From contig CM032661.1 of NCBI GenBank assembly GCA_019095985.1, positions 16,717,159 to 16,781,158 on the forward strand: DNA of 64,000 nucleotides, read 5' to 3'. The notes beneath the pieces were generated by a model. That model saw only the letters and a program-made list of their open reading frames with translations, had not been told where the DNA came from and did no database searches. Positions 11,547-23,180 of the stretch are shown here, piece after piece (positions within the stretch are counted from its first letter, which is position 1; each line of letters begins with the position of its first letter). The position numbers and the translations under genes were made by a program. Source of the stretch: Streblospio benedicti. Lineage: Eukaryota > Annelida > Polychaeta > Spionida > Spionidae.

Positions 11547-12710
11547 TCAAACCTCATATTCACATATAACGCACCTGTAGCCTCCAAAATCTGATTCCAC
11601 ATTATTCCACTTATATGCCATTCCTCGATCTAGACAAATCTTATCTTCGTAGTCAGCGTTTGGCTCGTTTCTACTCCAGCTGGTGTACTCAATCCTTTTA
11701 ACTTTGTCGTTGATTTTCCAGAACCAAGTATCGTCTGCTCTTTTATATCCGCCAGTCCAGACACGAATGCAGGACGAGTATCGAGAGGTCCCCTTGAAGA
11801 CGTTTGCCAGAAAACTCTGCTCCTCTTCACTTTCTATGGCTACGATGTGCGTGCGTGGTCCATATTGTTCACACTTTGCAACAGCATCATACCAATAGGC
11901 GGTGTTGGGGGTAAAGACAAGGTAATAACTAGATGCATATGAATGAACATTTTCTGCATTTCCGAATGGATGCCCGTAGGTGCTAATGCTTTCCTCTAGC
12001 TCGTTTTCGTGGTCGCTCTCGTCTGCAATTTTATTAATCGACAACTGCATTGTAGACATCTGATTTGTCAGTGATTCAATAGAATACATCAGCTGGTTCG
12101 TTTGATTTTCAGAGCCACAATAATCACAAGCCGCTGTGGCGATGTCAAGTCGTAGGTTGTGGACAGCATCTTCGATCTCATCTCTAGTCAATCCATGATA
12201 GTATTCTCCACTGTCCTCCACCAACTTGCGTACTACTTCTAGTTTCGCGTCGATTGAAGTTACTAAACTTGAAAGCTCTGTTTTCTGTTTTGCGAATTGT
12301 TGGTCCTGAAAGAACAATTACATTGATTACGGTCTTATGATTAGAATACGAGACAGTCACAGGATATGTTATATATTTATGACATACGAACGGCCAAATG
12401 TAATGTAAAGCCAAAAGAAGATATTTTTCCATCATCTTTGAATATATCCTTCAACAAATAGGCCGTTATTATGCAATGGAAAGTTATGTATTTGCATTAA
12501 GTTGAGTACAGTGCAGTCCCTTTATAACGTGAAACAAAACGCTCTAAGTCAATATAAGTTAAATTAAATATGTCTTACCAGTAGGTCAGTCACCTTCGTT
12601 AATAGTTTTTCTCCGCATTCTTCTCCAATAGTGTCACTATCAAATTTACCTCCCTGGAACACAGAGGCAATAATAGATAGGTAACATGTGAACAGGTATC
12701 CAGATTGCAT
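11547..12710 (-). CDS. Secreted C-type lectin with coiled-coil neck, EPN motif
   Basis: Two exons are read on the minus strand. Exon 1 is 12710-12579 (44 codons, donor GTAAGA). Exon 2 is 12305-11547 (acceptor TTCTTTCAG). They join in phase 0 to give a complete 296-residue protein. Residues 1-20 form a signal peptide (MQSGYLFTCYLSIIASVFQG). Residues 45-150 are Cys-poor, heptad-like and predicted helical, a probable oligomerising neck. Residues 168-296 are a C-type lectin domain. It has canonical Cys 189, 268, 289 and 292 and a further Cys 223. EPN at 258-260 is the motif of mannose-type calcium sites, and WNN at 277-279 replaces the usual WND. The last change could weaken calcium binding. Expected role: extracellular carbohydrate recognition, likely in innate immunity or mucus. 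The start is chosen because it gives a signal peptide and an exact in-phase splice. No neighbouring lectin was seen. Confidence 0.93.
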
Positions 12711-13293
12711 ATTTTGCGACTATGCATACATGTACATATACCGGTGCGTTGTTGAATTCACGAAACGTACAAATATATATAGCTTATGCTGGCATCAATT
12801 CTCAGAAACACGTCGGCCAAAGATTAAGTTATTGTATGAAAGTCCAACTACATAACAAAAATAATAATGAAGGTTTTGCAACGAGGCTGCATTTAGACTC
12901 ACTTGAGTGGTACGTTTTGTAGGTCTACATCAAATCACTTGAATACCATGGTCCCACAGTTCCCACACAGAGGGAGCCGCAGCTTCGTCAGACCCCATTC
13001 TCGACGAGAGGCCAAGTTATTGTTAAAGTAAATATACAATAACCTTTTCGCACACAATTCCGTTGTGTATAAAATAGTGACTCTTATTTTTAACATAACA
13101 TTATTGCTAATGCGCATCAACATCTCCTTGTACTTGTGACAGATCATTTGCATGAGAACGTTATGATATGATTTGTTTTATACTAATACTAACCAGACGC
13201 ACGTACACGTGGCGTGGGTGCGCTTCAGGGCCCTGGTGTGCCCCACATGGCGGCTATACAGTTCAGGTCCGACGATCATACTATCTTGTAACC
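12711..13293. other. Upstream region of the C-type lectin gene
   Basis: This stretch contains the presumed promoter of the minus-strand lectin. Palindromic ACATGTACATATA lies just upstream of the start codon at 12726-12738, but no convincing TATA box or binding site was identified. No further gene was seen. Confidence 0.35.
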
Positions 13294-14012
13294 GTTTAAC
13301 CCCCAATTTCACATAGCCGATGCTAGCTCCAGATGCTCCAAAAGGCTCCAGGAATGAGCAAACAATATCATCACCTTTTTTGTGGTGCCTCGTGTGCATG
13401 TTTATGGCCAAAACGTACGAGAGAGTCTGGAATAACGTGTCGTGACCTTTCTAATGGACTGGATGAACAAGCTGGCTTATTACCATATGGAAATACCACA
13501 CCATAATACGGAAGCGTCTTTATGGACATGTCACATTTAAGCAGAAATACTTTACGATGATCAAGTTAGCCTTACAGGCGACCCAGAAAAGCAAAAAGAT
13601 GCTTTAGATTTAACAACTCTTTAATCCATATAACAGGAGCCCACAGGCCGAAAAATATCAAAATCTCTTCTCCAGAGAAGTGATAACTATTTTTATCATG
13701 GACAGGAGCATCGTGTACAACCCAACTATGGAACAGGTGCGTCTGTTTCATGCTTCCATTGATTCAGGTTGATACGGCAGTGGCGGCACTTACTGTTTCA
13801 TTTGTCAACTATAATCCTCCAAAAGGAGCAGACGAGGGCACAGTTAAGGAAAAGGGCCCAGAACCAGCCAGAAGTGCGCCATTCTCAACCAAACCGGCCA
13901 GATCACTCCAAAGTTGAGGTCAGAACGCCTGCGTCCACCTCGAAATTGACACTAAGCTTCTGGCGCCTTCTTGAGCATCTGGAGCTAGCATCGGCTATGT
14001 GAAATTGGTGGG
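13294..14012 (+). repeat. Dispersed repeat family A, copy 1, with inverted ends
   Basis: The stretch 13350-14010 aligns, with many differences, to the reverse complement of 56940-57575. Shared anchors include TCTGGAATAACGT, GTTATCACTTCTC (reverse), GTGGCGGCACTTAC, CCAGAAGTGCGCCATT and TTTCGAGGTGG (reverse). In addition a block of about 50 bases at 13294-13345 recurs inverted at 13961-14012 (GCATCTGGAGCTAGCATCGG core). The family is not recognised. It is probably the body of a DNA transposon or retroposon fragment, old and decayed in both copies. Confidence 0.6.
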
Positions 14013-15025
14013 TAACACGACAAAGTATTAGCGTTTATTCTCATGGACATGTATGACATCCCGTTTTAATGGTGATTTGGTCCGATTTGGAATTTCGTGT
14101 AGCACTGGCATATTGCTAATTCAGCAATTGTCTCAGCGGTTTCATGGAAATGAAACCAAACACTTATTTCATGAGGACCTGTATGAAATCATTGTGTATG
14201 TGACCAGGAGTTACTGCACTTTGCCGACCTGGCTGTGTTTTTTTAAAGATTATGTTTTAGAACTATATCAGTGTACATGTATGTGCGTTCTACTTCTCAG
14301 AAAAGAATTTTTTTCAAGTTTTGTTCGAACATTCGACTTCACTTTCTCGTTCAAAGTGCAAATATAATATTGGGACAATTTTTCTCTTGACAAAACTGTC
14401 AGCTTGTGATGACGTAAAATACGGTTCAGTTATGCCAAATCAATATTAATCGAGCGTGTTTTAAAACTTGGAATATGCTTTCCTCAAAGCAATCACTTAA
14501 TTAGATATATTTGTGAAATTTCTAACACCTACATATTTCAGCTCCATCTCGTACCCAGAGATTTCTTGAGATGGGTGCACACACCGGCTCTCATTGAAAT
14601 GACAACAGGAACAGAGCTCTGTACGGAGAGTGGTTTCAGCTAATCTTTTAGACTTTCGAAACTGCGTGGAAAGTGACATGTTTCTGTCATGTTTTATGTT
14701 GACCTCTGTAGTTATAAAAAAGTGCCAGTCTTAAATTAAGTCACACTTATATTAGGCAGATGTTCACATTTTCAACCCTAAAATATGTATTTCCTTAAGA
14801 CACTCAGTGTCAAAATGCCCCGGAATGGTTCGTTTGAAAATGACGTGTTTCACATTCACACTGTTTATTCTAGTCAGGCTTCTTTCCAAATCCTGCTTGT
14901 GAGTTCAATTCTATTCTCTTTCTCTCCCTCTGCTCTGTGTAGCAAGCAAGTTCCTACCACTGTGTTGACATAGCTGAAGACAAGTTTTACAACCGTAAGT
15001 TCCCATTCAACTAGATCAAGTTGTC
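14013..15025. other. Intergenic DNA, nothing recognised
   Basis: There are short open frames only, with no splice-bounded coding pattern and no repeat family recognised. Confidence 0.45.
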
Positions 15026-15062
15026 CTAGCGGGATTCGAACTCACGACCCCAAGGTTGTGAA
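15026..15062 (-). repeat. tRNA-like B-box fragment
   Basis: On the minus strand GGGGTCGTGAGTTCGAATCC followed by CGCTAGGAC matches the T-arm and 3' acceptor side of a tRNA, with a good B-box GTTCGAATCC. No matching 5' half or A-box lies upstream, so it is a tRNA pseudogene or SINE fragment rather than a tRNA gene. Confidence 0.45.
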
Positions 15063-15269
15063 ACCAGAATCATGTCATCATAAATGTAAATGTGAATGTG
15101 GTGGTTTATAGTCCTGATCCAAGTCTTGCTCTCACGACTTTACAATTTACACCAGGTCATTGCCTCACTTATTGATCATCAATTGATCATTTCTCATACA
15201 TGTATGCTTGCATCCGCAGCACATTCAACGCACAAGCCTAATAACCTCACACAATCAATCACTCACTTT

Positions 15270-15441
15270 TTCAACCCAATGACCTGTACCTAGTGAACGT
15301 GTGGGTGCCACGGACCAGTATGCAACTCCTTTAGGGATGAGTTTGCTCAACACCCACCACCAGACCCGACCGGGAATCAAACCCACGACCTTCTGGTCAC
15401 AGTCCAATTTCCTAACCACTCTGTCACAGAAGCACATCCCA
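15270..15441 (-). repeat. tRNA-derived SINE, longer copy
   Basis: On the minus strand the head reads TGTGCTTCTGTGACAGAG then TGGTTAGG (A-box region). It continues to GACCAGAAGGTCGTGGGTTT and GATTCCCGG (B-box region). The body GTCTGGTGGTGGGTGTTGAG follows and runs to about 15270. The copy at 9042-9130 shares the head and the first part of the body. No clear target-site duplication was identified. Confidence 0.7.
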
Positions 15442-16403
15442 AGCAGCGGGCTATAACCTTCACAGGATATTCCGCAGTCGAATTTAGAATCATTTGGACG
15501 AGACCCAGAGATTGTATTTATGATTACAATGTACATCAATAAATAGGACAGACATTCCTTTAAACATAAAAGGCATATGGGTTAGGGAAAGTTTTGAAGA
15601 CACAGCTTACATAATATTGCATTTTGAGATTTTTATACAGGTACACGTTAATTAAATATAGCATAAATATAGTGTGTTTGTGCATCATCAACGTAGAGAA
15701 TGCTTAATGTGCTCATATTATAATAATAATTATCACTCAATTACTATATATTCAACAGGTTATCAGTTTGGTCAGTAACGCGATACAAGAACGTTCTACG
15801 TAAAGCTGTATATGAGCATGTACATGTATATGATCTTGACAGTAGCCCGTAGATTGTTGGCTCCCGGTTCACAGCTCACAGTTCAATATTCAAATAAGAT
15901 CAAATAAGGAACTGGCTGGAATGTTGGCTCCTTAATCAGTTCCCTATTCTGTTCACTATTTGTTTTCTGCTTGCCAATTCATAACAGATGGGTAAAATTG
16001 AACGCGACAAAGTTTCTCTGGGTTGGGTTTGGCCCCCAGTGGTACACACTAGAAGTTGCAAAAAGATAATACCATTCATCACGTCCTAAGGGTGAAAAGA
16101 CGGGTCAGAAAATGAACATTCTTCCGGAAACCACCATTCTACTGGTCAATTATACATGCAAGCCTACAGCTTTGGGGGCAGTCACAACGTACTCATAAAG
16201 TCATAATGCTGCATGCTATATGTAAATTTTGCTGATCTCAAGATATGTTTCTGTTCAACAAATGCTATATTCATTTAACACATTTACTATTTGTTATATT
16301 GGGTGATAATTAAAGTATGTGTAACTGCGATACAGCTCTTTGAGTATCGCACTCATCAAGCTCGCCAGGTAGGTTCCCAGGGTAATCCAATACATAAGAG
16401 TTA
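15442..16403. other. Intergenic DNA, nothing recognised
   Basis: The stretch is AT-rich with no supported coding exon. Short near-repeats such as AATAAGATCAAATAAG at 15894-15909 are trivial. Confidence 0.4.
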
Positions 16404-16750
16404 TAAGGGACGGTGCAATATTTACCAGGAAGGGGGACCGGTGCATTTGGTAGGGGGACAGGTACTTTTTTAAAGGTGCAAAGTAGGGGGACCGGATGAT
16501 TTTTCATTCTCATTGGGCATGGGACATGTACTTTTTTTCAGCTGCTGAAATCCCACCTCGAAGTGAGTGAATCGGTACAAATTAATCACGCGAATATTCA
16601 TGGGAGGGGACACGGACTTTTTTTTATGAATAGAGGTCATGAGACATCACGTTTTTTTCATCACATCAGCAGGGGACCAAGACCTTTTTTCAGACAAGTT
16701 TTTCAATATGCACTGGTCCCCCCGCCTGTTAAATATTGCACCGTCCCTAA
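16404..16750 (+). mobile_element. Full-length 341-bp MITE with TAA duplication (PIF/Harbinger-like)
   Basis: The element spans 16407-16747 and is flanked by TAA on both sides (16404-16406 and 16748-16750). Terminal inverted repeats start GGGACGGTGCAATATTTA and extend about 44 bases with few mismatches, including GGGGGACC and GTGCAT. A three-base TWA target duplication with TIRs starting with G is typical of PIF/Harbinger elements. The interior repeats short modules of the form GGGGAC..GG..CTTTTTT. No transposase is encoded. A copy of exactly the same length lies at 28540-28880. Confidence 0.85.
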
Positions 16751-19053
16751 TGGCAGGCAACCACATTCTCGCTTTTATATATGGACCTACTCATATCTAG
16801 TGCATCATGTTGTGATATAAAATGAGAAAATGTTTCAATTTGAAGGTAAGAGATTTAAAAAAAACTTATCTTACCAATTTTTGGAAGTCATTACCATCTA
16901 TCAATCTTCACAAGTTGATTATTTATTTATCAAAATATAATGCAAAAATAATAAATACAACATTTATGTTAAACACGGAAAATTACACTGTGTGAAACAA
17001 TTTGTGCAAATGATAATTTATGAAATGCATCTAAAAACATCACAAAATTACACTAATAAATTATTTTGCAAGAGATTTCAGTTGTGCGTACCATAGTAAA
17101 AGTTGATGTATCCATACATGTACATATAGAATATATTATAATTTTATGAAAATCAATGACTAACATCACCAAAATTCACTGATCTACATGTACCTGGTAA
17201 TAGTCTACAAATCATATTGCACTATATTGAAAGACCGCGGTTAAACAACAGTAATTTGATCACTGTCGCTCAAGATTGATTGACCAAAGTTGATCATTAG
17301 ACATTCACAAAGATTTATAATATACAAAAAACGTTTTTGAATATTCAGGGTTTTAACGAAGTGCTGAAATTTTGATATTGAAAATGACAATGACCCACAT
17401 TTGGCAATACAATCGATAATCTCATAAAAACTGTAACTTCTTTGTTTGCAACAATTGTTCACATTCATTCATGATCCATACCAATTACAAATTTCTAATG
17501 ATAAATTGCAAAATATAGCACAAATTACCTATTTGAAATAGACTGACACATAACAATTTTGATACTTGTAGTACACATGGTCATCCCGCCAAACTTGATT
17601 GAAAAAAAAGTGTCTGCTGCGTTCACTATTCAAATACACAAAAATGAAAGTTGAACATAGCAGAGATGGAATGAAATATATGATCACAAATTGCTACGAA
17701 ATCATATACAAAAGGCAGTTCCCTTTACCACATGGTACAATGTACATACGATGAGAACATTTCTCTTACTTACATGCAGAACACCACCTTCTTTGATTAA
17801 AGATATAACAGCAATTACTAGTACAGCATATTATACGATAGAAAAAGTTTCATAATTTTAATATGGAGTCATTTATGCGCACTATGGGTTTTAAACTCAA
17901 GAAATGCAGAAATGCACTATGTGATATGTCCATGATGATGTCCATAAATCTTCATATAAATACAACAATATAAGCTTTATTAAGATAGATATTCAATTCA
18001 CAATTTGAATAACTGGGCATTCTGTAGATTGACGAAAAATTGTCTAATGTGAAAAAAAATTTATTTTGAACTTCTAATTGACAGGATGAGTCGGTTACAA
18101 CTGTATTCAACAAATCCAATAGAATGTGTACTACATGTTAACACAGCCGACTTCATAACCAATAATGACATAACTATTGCAGATTTACATAAGTATATAA
18201 TTCTGACTAGACTCTTAAAATAAAAACACACTCACACAATTTTTGCAACTCTGGTTGACAGCTAACAACGTTGTATTCTTTGTCTTGTTTCTCACTTTCC
18301 TGAACATTCAAGTTAGCAATTACATATGTGCAGAATATACATAGACAAACTGTCCTTCCAATATTTAAAGTTAGAGATGAAAGAAATGAAGTCAAGCAAA
18401 TATTGACCATGGTGACTGTCCGACAAATAATACTTAATTCTATTAACCATGTGCAAAGATACATGTATACATTCCACATCTAATCCTCAAGTATTCTAAC
18501 ATCCATCAATCAGACCTTGGAATCATTTTAATCTCATATGCAATACACTTCTTTTTCAAACATTGTCATTTCCTAGTAAGTGAATATCTTGACTACACAA
18601 GTGATATTACAAGGAACAAAATAAAAAAGTCTATTTACTCTCTACAGGCAGTATAAGATCAGTATAAGTTCAGTAATAGTTCAGACGTTCAGTACCAAGA
18701 AACATCTATTTCTAGGGGAACAACATTCTCATAACTCTGACACAGGCAAGTCCGCTCCCAAGTTCATGTATTCCAACAATCTAAATGCTTATCAGGTAAT
18801 GTTCATATTGAGTAATGTCCTATTGTAAGACTGCTCGACCTACTTAAATAGTTTCCTCAGCAATAAAGGAACACCGGTTATGCCTATCACACAATACTTG
18901 AGCGACTGGAGCAAACTAGATACATGCTGAAGTCTAGTGTTTATCACAGGCAGCGGGATCATCTTTACACACATTTTACTTAAGTCTTGGTAAGATGACA
19001 AGCAGCCTTAAGCAACAATTGTCTGCAACAATCCATGCACTATCTGGATGATC
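16751..19053 (-). other. AT-rich stretch downstream of heme oxygenase, possible long 3' UTR
   Basis: There is no coding pattern on either strand. It follows the heme oxygenase stop codon on the minus strand. Minus-strand AATAAA candidates occur near 17974 and near 16925, so the 3' untranslated region could be about 1.1 or 2.1 kb long. Transcript data would be needed to place the end. Confidence 0.3.
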
Positions 19054-22000
19054 CTAGCTGGAAGGTCCGCTAATGACGCGTCGAACAATTGGGTAGGCAA
19101 TGGCCAGTGTAGCACAGGCCATGAGGCCGTACGTCGTGTAGCGCGTGGTCGAGGAAGCTGATATGCGGTGGAAGGGGCACTGGGCACCGGAGCGGCGTTT
19201 CTTTGGCGCAAATATACACGTCCCTACCTGAAATATACAGAGGACGAATGGTGAGGTAGTGGTAAGTACTCAGCTTCAAATTTGTGCACATGGACCATTG
19301 TGAGAGCGCCACTGGTAATTAAAGCATAATGTTTATGATTATGATGGCTAATAGACTTAGTTATGAAATCATAGAATATTTATGTAACAAGTGTAACAAT
19401 CGGCTCTTGCAAAATTAGCTGAGCAAACGGTAATGGTATATTTAAATGTGGAGATAACAATAAGTATATATGAATGATCTCTTGTCCAGTTACAAAGAAA
19501 ATGCAATAATATGGCTCTTATTTTCATACTAAAAATGTCATTGTTTATTTGATCCCCAAGTGATTTAAAAAATGATATTCACTTTATTCATTCGATTTGG
19601 AGATAAATACAAATCTAGCATATTATATAACGTCTGCTAAACGATAAACAGCTAACAAAGTCTACAACACCCACCTCTGCTGCACCAAGTTCGGCCATCT
19701 CTTCCTCCCATGACTTGCCGGCGCTGGGGTTCTCCTGAAGGAAGCCATCCGGCGTCTGCCGAGCCCACTCAAGCACTTCCAACACCAGCTGAGTGTTGAA
19801 CTTGAATGCCAACTGTAAACACAAAGAAATAGTTGTACAAGACTTTTGAAGCTGAAGAGGTCCATTATCGTATTGATGCATTAATACAAACACATGTATA
19901 TGTTTTGTTCTACAGTATGTCATGGTTTTCTAATGAACCACTTACCTTCATTTCCTCGAGCTGGTCTATCTTCTGGTGCATTTTTAGATCAATCCCATTC
20001 ACCCTCATTTCAATCAAATCACGGAATCTTTTCACGTCGATTTTGTCAAACTGGTAAAACCGTGTGCCACGGTCATCTGTGAATTTGAACACCCGCTTCC
20101 ACTTCCTCTTCAATATCTGACCACCAAAGAGGTCACCCATGTATCTGTAGAAATAGGAGAAACAGACTTTTTAGAGTTTTGGTTAATATATTGGTAGGTA
20201 GTATCAGACAGGAAAATTAAGTCACCTTATATTATAAACCTTGCGTTCTTTTTGACTGGATGAGAGTTGATTTTTACAGATTTGATTTAAATTTTACAAA
20301 AAAGAGTTGTTTGAAGGATGATTTATAGATAATATTGATCATTGAAAAAAAACATGGATATATACATGTTTGGATCCACTAATTATTAATTCTGTGGAGT
20401 AAAAATTACTGGCAATTCACATAAATAACAATAAATAAAATCACTTCTATTCATCTATCATATTCCTTGATACACACTGCCTGGACGAGAAGAATTTTCT
20501 TTAATATGCACTTTCTAAATCCCTATTTTTCAAAAAATTAAAAACGTGTTTCTTGTGGCCTAGATATGTTGGCAAAATTCCAGAAAAACGTTCCATTTTA
20601 TAACTTTACTATTAATGTTCAAACAGCCTTGGCCTTTGCAGATAATATCTGTTAAGATGTCTATTTATCTATGTAGAGACCCTCCAACCAAATTTGTGAT
20701 TTGTTGAAATACCATTATCAACAATGGCAAGTCTCATGTCCGACTACACATGTGAGACACATTCTTAGGCTTCTAGATTAAAGAAACTCTTATGGACCTT
20801 TTATAATACTAGAAATTATTTTGCTACATTTACAAAATCAATTTTTCTTCTATGATCATGATGTTAACTGATTTCAAAGTTTACAAGAAATAAAAGATAC
20901 TTAAAATTTGATAAACATTCCTTCATTCTATTCTAAATGAAACATATGTTGGTTCAAAATAATTCATATTATCCTTGGATATGGTACATAAAGTACTGTA
21001 CGTAAAATGTTATATATCTTGGGGACTATCTGTGACAGAATCAGACTTTCTGTCATTGATTTAGTGACATTTTATTTACAGTCTATGGATAAGTATCTGT
21101 AGAAACTCTGATTTTCCTGATTATTTTAAATGATAGTACAGCTCATGGACAGGCATTTCATAATAATCATGATATGGCAAATTGTGTGCACAGCACATAG
21201 TACAACGTGGCTGTAATGTCCACAATGTTCGATAAGCCACGATGTTCTATATGAAAAGATAATAATAAATAATATGACTTGTATGAAAGGCTAAATATAA
21301 ATACGTAATCATATGACAATCATAGACTGTGTGATACATCAAGCATGTATTACTAGTATAAATTTTGAAAAATATTATGAAACAGGTATTTAGTTCTTCA
21401 TATGTCATGCATATACTTGTATAAATATTGTACAATGTAAAGGGTATTAAGTTCTGGACGAAGTACAATACATAAAACATAATCGGCCTACTGTTCTTTC
21501 AACGACCCTCAAACAACTTAGCTAGGACATTACAGTGCCCATTGGGACATTTTATAACAAATTTAAGCTTTGAAAACACTTTATTTGTTTTGTCCAATTC
21601 GAAATTGCCAGGCATTTGAAAAGTACGTGAGACCAACACATTAGAAAAATTTTAAATATTGTCCAATATTTTGTAAATGATTCAATGTTTTTAGAACCCA
21701 AGAATGTCATAAACTGATGAAATTACAGACATTACAGAGGTTTCTGTCATTACTATCTACCATGACATTAAAGCTCTGAATGTTTGAAAATGGTTAAAAA
21801 GGTTGACTTATGATCACAATGGCACAAGAATGATACCACCATTGAGCAAAATACATATGTGAATATATAAGTAAGCTAATAATGCTTATGAATCATTTAA
21901 CTGCATGTTTATAAAGTGCTCAACTTTTTATTAGTTCAGCACTTTATGATCATGCAGTTAAATGATTCATAAACATTATGTGAAAATATATGTAGTTTAT

Positions 22001-23176
22001 TGGTTACAAAGAAAATGTACATCTAGAGAGTAAGAAAAGTACACTGTATCCTCAAATATGATTGAAAGATACGAAATATAAATATTACTGGCAGAACAGA
22101 CACTTCGAGCGAACTACTCCACAGTCCAATAACCTCAATGTGTAAAACTGGGACTTACAACGCTGAAAAGTAGATGTAAGGTCTTCCAAAGACTGCTTAC
22201 CGTGAGAACGCCTGTGCCATGAGCAGTTCTGGCTGCTTCTCGCCAATCTGTCGGAGCCGTGCCAAATACACCTCCGTCTCGGGGAGCTGAGTGATCTGTG
22301 AGCGCCAGTGTGGACCATAGAAGTGCTCCATATCCTCCTCTAGTGCTGGAACCCGGTTCAGCTCCTCAGGGAAGTAGATGGGACCTAGTGCAGCAGAGGG
22401 ACAAATGTATGGTGAGATGATTTGGGCTTACCTTGTATAAAATGAACACTTTTTAAAAAGATAATGCCAATCAGGTACTATTAAGCAAGCCAAAACAAGG
22501 TACTGGTCTGCCAAGGTGTGGAATGGTATTGGTTCTACATGTGCTATAGCACCCAACGCATCGAAGGTTAGATCATCCTATAACTTTGCATGATACTATG
22601 ATAAATAGTATTGTAGACTGAGGTGGTGCCATGGGTGTAACAGATGAAAATTGTTTTCTATTTCAAAATATCTAATGTAACTAAGCTGTATACTTTTTGC
22701 TCAAGTGATTTCAGCATTCAGTTGCCATCAAAACACTGTCACCATCAAATAATTGATCTCAATCAAATGACAAACATGAATGAGGTTGTGTACTGACCGA
22801 CACAGAAATTGTTGCGGTTGCGCCGGATCTCATCCTCCATGGTTGAGTACACAAAGTACATCTGCGAGAGGAACTTGGCATATGTCGCCTCTCCAACACC
22901 GCCCAAGAGGAACTGGTTAATGAAGATCTTGTCCGTCTCCTGCAATAAACGCACAGGCATTAGCATCAGCCCTATGGTTCATTAGAGCAATGATATTATT
23001 TTTCAAACTATATAAAACATTTTAAATGCGCATGATAACGCACCATTGGAAAGCACTTTCACATGTATGTCGTTTTTTTAAAAGCAGCCATAATGTACCT
23101 TGTGGATGTCCCTGATTCCAACTTTGAATACGTTGACCATTAACTCCAGGTCTTCTTTAGGATTCCAATAGCCCAT
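19054..23176 (-). CDS. HMOX: Heme oxygenase, complete, six coding exons
   Basis: Coding exons on the minus strand are 23176-23099, 22939-22798, 22384-22201, 20144-19946, 19812-19675 and 19227-19054. All have GT-AG borders and matching phases, giving 304 residues. The enzyme opens heme to biliverdin, iron and CO, using NADPH-P450 reductase, at the ER membrane. The proximal heme ligand is His25 (RDIHKETD), the same number as in human HO-1, which supports this start. Residues 74-82 (GPIYFPEEL) and 136-144 (YMGDLFGGQ) are family signatures. Asp139 matches catalytic Asp140, and Phe141 replaces the usual Ser. The C-terminal tail has a basic stretch (APKKRRS) and a Cys264-Pro265-Phe heme-regulatory-type motif like those of HO-2. 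A modest hydrophobic segment (about 280-296) follows, a weak but plausible tail anchor. The first exon has an upstream acceptor (TTTTCAG), implying a spliced 5' untranslated region. The third coding intron (20145-22200) holds a long hairpin. Confidence 0.96.
21878..21980. repeat. 43-bp inverted repeat (hairpin) in a heme oxygenase intron
   Basis: The arms 21878-21920 and 21938-21980 are inverted copies with about 39 of 43 positions matching, separated by a 17-base loop. Both contain GAATCATTTAACTGCATG or its complement. Folded as RNA this is a near-perfect stem of about 43 pairs, which resembles a pre-microRNA or a small inverted-repeat transposon remnant. It lies in the 2-kb intron, so it would be transcribed with the gene on the minus strand. 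No family was recognised. Confidence 0.8.
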
Positions 23177-23180
23177 GATG

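Noticed and set aside
16310-16820. Open frames across the MITE, also seen at 28302-28737
   Set aside because: They arise from the element's repeated modules and are not conserved as protein.
19008-19312. Two alternative minus-strand frames over the last heme oxygenase exon
   Set aside because: The third frame joins the preceding exon in phase 0 and ends in a Cys-Pro plus hydrophobic tail as in the family. The others do not.
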